Shown here: positions 5,920 through 7,347 of the stretch, piece by piece | Position numbering within the stretch: the stretch's first letter is position 1 | Layout of the letters: the number at the start of each line of letters is the position of its first letter | Assembly: GCA_029864945.1 (NCBI GenBank) | Contig: JAOTSL010000156.1 | Coordinates: forward strand, 1 to 7,347 | DNA length: 7,347 nucleotides | Reading direction: 5' to 3' | Origin: Gammaproteobacteria bacterium | GTDB lineage: Bacteria > Pseudomonadota > Gammaproteobacteria > S012-40 | The notes under the pieces: model-generated | Database searches by the model: none | What the model was told of the DNA's origin: nothing | Seen by the model: the letters and a program-made list of their open reading frames with translations, nothing else | Position numbers and translations under genes: made by a program

Positions 5920-6097
5920 ACTCTTCCAAATATAAGCAGTTTTTCATTCGCCTGTTCCAATTTTTTAAATACCAACAATAAGTCGACCGAGAAAATCTCG
6001 CCCCGCTAAGCCAGTTAAATGGCTTTGGATTCTTGCTAACATGTGCTCTATACTGCCTATCCACAAAATAATATTTGATGGCGACGGTTGATAACAA
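5920..6097 (-). mobile_element. Possible IS630-type transposase C-terminal relic
   Basis: On the minus strand, codons at about 6000-6060 read RQYRAHVSKNPKPFNWLSGA. IS630-family transposases end with a segment of the form ...N-x-x-P-K-P-F-x-W-T..., followed by an A-x-x-I-L helix. Here KNPKPFNW fits; a frame change just after it would give GEIFSVDLLLVFKKLEQANE, an acceptable helix, ending at a TGA near 5913. The upstream catalytic DDE part is absent because the conserved cysteine synthase leader begins. The match is short, so chance remains possible. Confidence 0.3.
6025..6054 (+). promoter_or_regulatory. Candidate sigma70 promoter for the cysteine synthase gene
   Basis: TTGGAT (6025-6030) and TATACT (6049-6054) are separated by 18 bases. 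They would start transcription near 6061 and leave an untranslated leader of about 70 bases before the ATG at 6133. It overlaps, on the opposite strand, the putative IS630-type relic. Matches are by eye; no activator site was recognised. Confidence 0.35.
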
Positions 6098-6132
6098 TAG
6101 TAGTTAATAAGACACTTAACAAGGAGAATCTA

Positions 6133-7194
6133 ATGGGCAGACGTTATGAAAATATTCTTGAATTAATAGGTAACACACCTGTAATACGCTTAAATAAACT
6201 ATCGCCTGAAGGCATAAATATTTTTGTAAAAAATGAAGCTTTTAATCCCATGGGCTCGGTAAAAGATAGGCTGGCTTTGGGTGTAATTGAAGACGCGGAA
6301 AAACGTGGTGAACTAAAACCCGGCCAGACCATTGTAGAAGCAACAAGTGGTAACACCGGAATTGGGCTTGCTATGGTTTGTGCACAAAAAGGATATCCGT
6401 TAGTTGTTACTATGGCTGAGAGCTTCAGCATAGAACGTCGCAAACTTATGCGATTTTTAGGTGCAAAATTGGTGCTTACACCTGCTGCACAAAAAGGTAC
6501 TGGCATGGTGGCCAAAGCTGCAGAATTGGCAAAAGAGAATGGTTGGTGGCAGTCAAAACAATTTGAGAACCCAGCCAATGCAGAGATGCATGTGCGCACG
6601 ACAGCCAGAGAAATTATGGATGACTTTTCAGACATAAGTTTGGATTATTTTGTTAGTGGTATGGGCACCGGCGGTACTGTTAACGGTGTTTCACGGGTGT
6701 TGAAAAAAGAAAGTCCAAATACCAAAATTGTTGTATGTGAGCCTGAAAATGCCGCATTGGTTGCGAGTGGCGTTTCTCAGCCACATGCTGCTGATGGATC
6801 AGATGTAACTCATCCTGCATTCAATCCTCATCCTATGCAGGGCTTGACTCCAGACTTTATTCCAAAATTGGTTGAACAGGTAGTTGCTACATCTAATATT
6901 GATACTCTTATGCCAGTTAATGGTGAGCTTGCCATGCAATGCTCTAGAGATTTAGCGCAAAAAGAAGGTATCTTTGTCGGGATTTCTGCAGGTGCAACAT
7001 TAGCTTGTGCTTTGGAAGTTGCTAAAACAGCAGCAAAAGGCAGTAACATTCTTTGTATGTTGCCTGACACTGGAGAGCGTTATTTATCTACGCCTTTGTT
7101 TGGTAATATCAGTATAGATATGACTGAAGAAGAGAAAGACATTTCCCGTTCTACTCCAAACCATCAATTGCAAGAACAACCCGCAATGGCTTAG
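6133..7194 (+). CDS. cysK: Cysteine synthase A (O-acetylserine sulfhydrylase), PLP-dependent
   Basis: A 353-residue cytoplasmic enzyme of fold-type II PLP proteins. It converts O-acetylserine and sulfide to cysteine and acetate, the last step of sulfate assimilation. Visible motifs: IGNTP (12-16); FNPMGSVKDR (37-46) with the PLP Schiff-base Lys44; the substrate loop TSGNTG (71-76); the phosphate-binding GTGGT (178-182); GISAGAT (283-289); and PDTGERYLST (311-320), typical of the CysK end. The form N-E-A-F-N-P-M-G-S-V-K-D-R and P-D-T-G-E-R-Y place it in the CysK branch found in many proteobacteria rather than the E. coli-like one; CysM or cystathionine beta-synthase-like activity cannot be excluded. 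Two additions relative to typical CysK are a Pro/His-containing stretch at about 213-236 and a polar tail after residue 330. ATG 6133 is chosen because AAGGAG sits at 6121-6126, six bases before it; an upstream TTG at 6088 would add 15 unlikely residues. It appears monocistronic. Confidence 0.93.
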   Translation: MGRRYENILELIGNTPVIRLNKLSPEGINIFVKNEAFNPMGSVKDRLALGVIEDAEKRGELKPGQTIVEATSGNTGIGLAMVCAQKGYPLVVTMAESFSIERRKLMRFLGAKLVLTPAAQKGTGMVAKAAELAKENGWWQSKQFENPANAEMHVRTTAREIMDDFSDISLDYFVSGMGTGGTVNGVSRVLKKESPNTKIVVCEPENAALVASGVSQPHAADGSDVTHPAFNPHPMQGLTPDFIPKLVEQVVATSNIDTLMPVNGELAMQCSRDLAQKEGIFVGISAGATLACALEVAKTAAKGSNILCMLPDTGERYLSTPLFGNISIDMTEEEKDISRSTPNHQLQEQPAMA

Positions 7195-7223
7195 TAGCCT
7201 ATTTGATTCTTTTCTCGTGCAGG

Positions 7224-7259
7224 CCTAGGAATAGGAAGTGTAACCTTCATATTCCTAGG
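7224..7259 (+). terminator. Palindromic hairpin after the cysteine synthase gene
   Basis: CCTAGGAATA (7224-7233) pairs perfectly with TATTCCTAGG (7250-7259). Inside, GAAG pairs with CTTC after a single mismatch, leaving a six-base loop. It begins 30 bases after the stop codon. No T-run follows on either strand, so it may stabilise the transcript end or act with Rho rather than as a classical intrinsic terminator. Confidence 0.45.
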
Positions 7260-7280
7260 TGGCCGTCAGTACCGAGCTTT

Positions 7281-7328
7281 AAAATAGCAAAACAGCAAAA
7301 CAGCAAAACAGCAAAACAGTAAAACAGC
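7281..7328. repeat. Six tandem copies of an 8-base repeat (AAAACAGC)
   Basis: Units begin at 7281, 7289, 7297, 7305, 7313 and 7321. The first reads AAAATAGC and the fifth AAAACAGT; the other four are identical. Octanucleotide tracts change copy number by strand slippage. Because 8 is not a multiple of 3, a change inside a gene would shift its frame; in a promoter it would alter spacing. On the minus strand, one frame stays open from the right edge through the tract to a stop at 7247-7249 with a hydrophobic translation. The tract could thus touch the end of a gene outside the window, but no gene is demonstrated. Confidence 0.85.
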
Positions 7329-7347
7329 AAGTGGGTAGCAACTCGTT

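Larger units (their letters stand above)
5539..6120. other. Gene-poor debris region with transposase scars
   Basis: No intact gene is seen in these about 580 bases. Short coding-like stretches occur in several frames and both strands, as listed separately. Two other open frames of 60 codons on the minus strand (5719-5901 and 5915-6097) lack ribosome binding sites. The region separates the decayed lipoprotein gene from the conserved cysteine synthase gene. Confidence 0.6.

Noticed and set aside
6088..6132. TTG at 6088 as the start of cysteine synthase
   Set aside because: No Shine-Dalgarno precedes it, and AAGGAG sits ideally before ATG 6133, where homology to CysK begins.
6144..6635. Minus-strand open frame of 163 codons inside cysteine synthase
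   Set aside because: It is the antisense shadow of a strongly conserved coding sequence.
7281..7328. Tandem repeats as a CRISPR array or replication iterons
   Set aside because: Units are 8 bases with no spacers, and no cas or rep gene is in view. Iterons are usually longer (about 17-22 bases).

Overview
The window looks like an accessory, envelope-related stretch of a Gram-negative, probably gammaproteobacterial and possibly marine, chromosome. This rests on two or three lipoprotein signal peptides, a beta-barrel-like outer membrane protein ending in Phe, and one housekeeping gene, a CysK-type cysteine synthase. The taxonomic placement is an inference from gene style only. No RNA gene, CRISPR array or intact mobile element was seen.

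Layout: (1) 1-245 is a leader with a GC-rich hairpin. (2) 246-1685 (+) is an intact lipoprotein with a DUF4382-like N-terminal part followed by DUF5666-like beta repeats. (3) 1686-2512 has no intact gene; its second half is very AT-rich and it may hold a short coding relic at 1876-1968. (4) 2513-3268 (+) is an outer membrane protein gene with a good ribosome binding site and signal peptide, broken by an in-frame TGA at codon 54. (5) 3269-3723 has no intact gene, a possible barrel-protein relic and a strong hairpin. (6) 3724-4920 (-) is a lipoprotein with a tandemly duplicated C-terminal domain. (7) 4921-5060 is its leader, dense in inverted repeats. (8) 5061-5538 (-) is a small lipoprotein gene that I reconstruct across two single-base deletions into one 159-residue frame. 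(9) 5539-6120 is debris containing an IS91-type transposase C-terminal relic and a possible IS630-type relic. (10) 6133-7194 (+) is an intact cysteine synthase. (11) 7195-7347 holds a palindromic hairpin and six copies of an 8-base tandem repeat.

The genes do not form an obvious pathway. The two intact lipoproteins and the two broken envelope genes are probably surface-exposed or periplasmic accessory proteins at various stages of decay, next to transposon scars. Cysteine synthase appears to be the boundary of conserved chromosome. I found no convincing new biological system; the strongest observations are the two broken genes, the transposase relics, and the octanucleotide repeat at the right edge.
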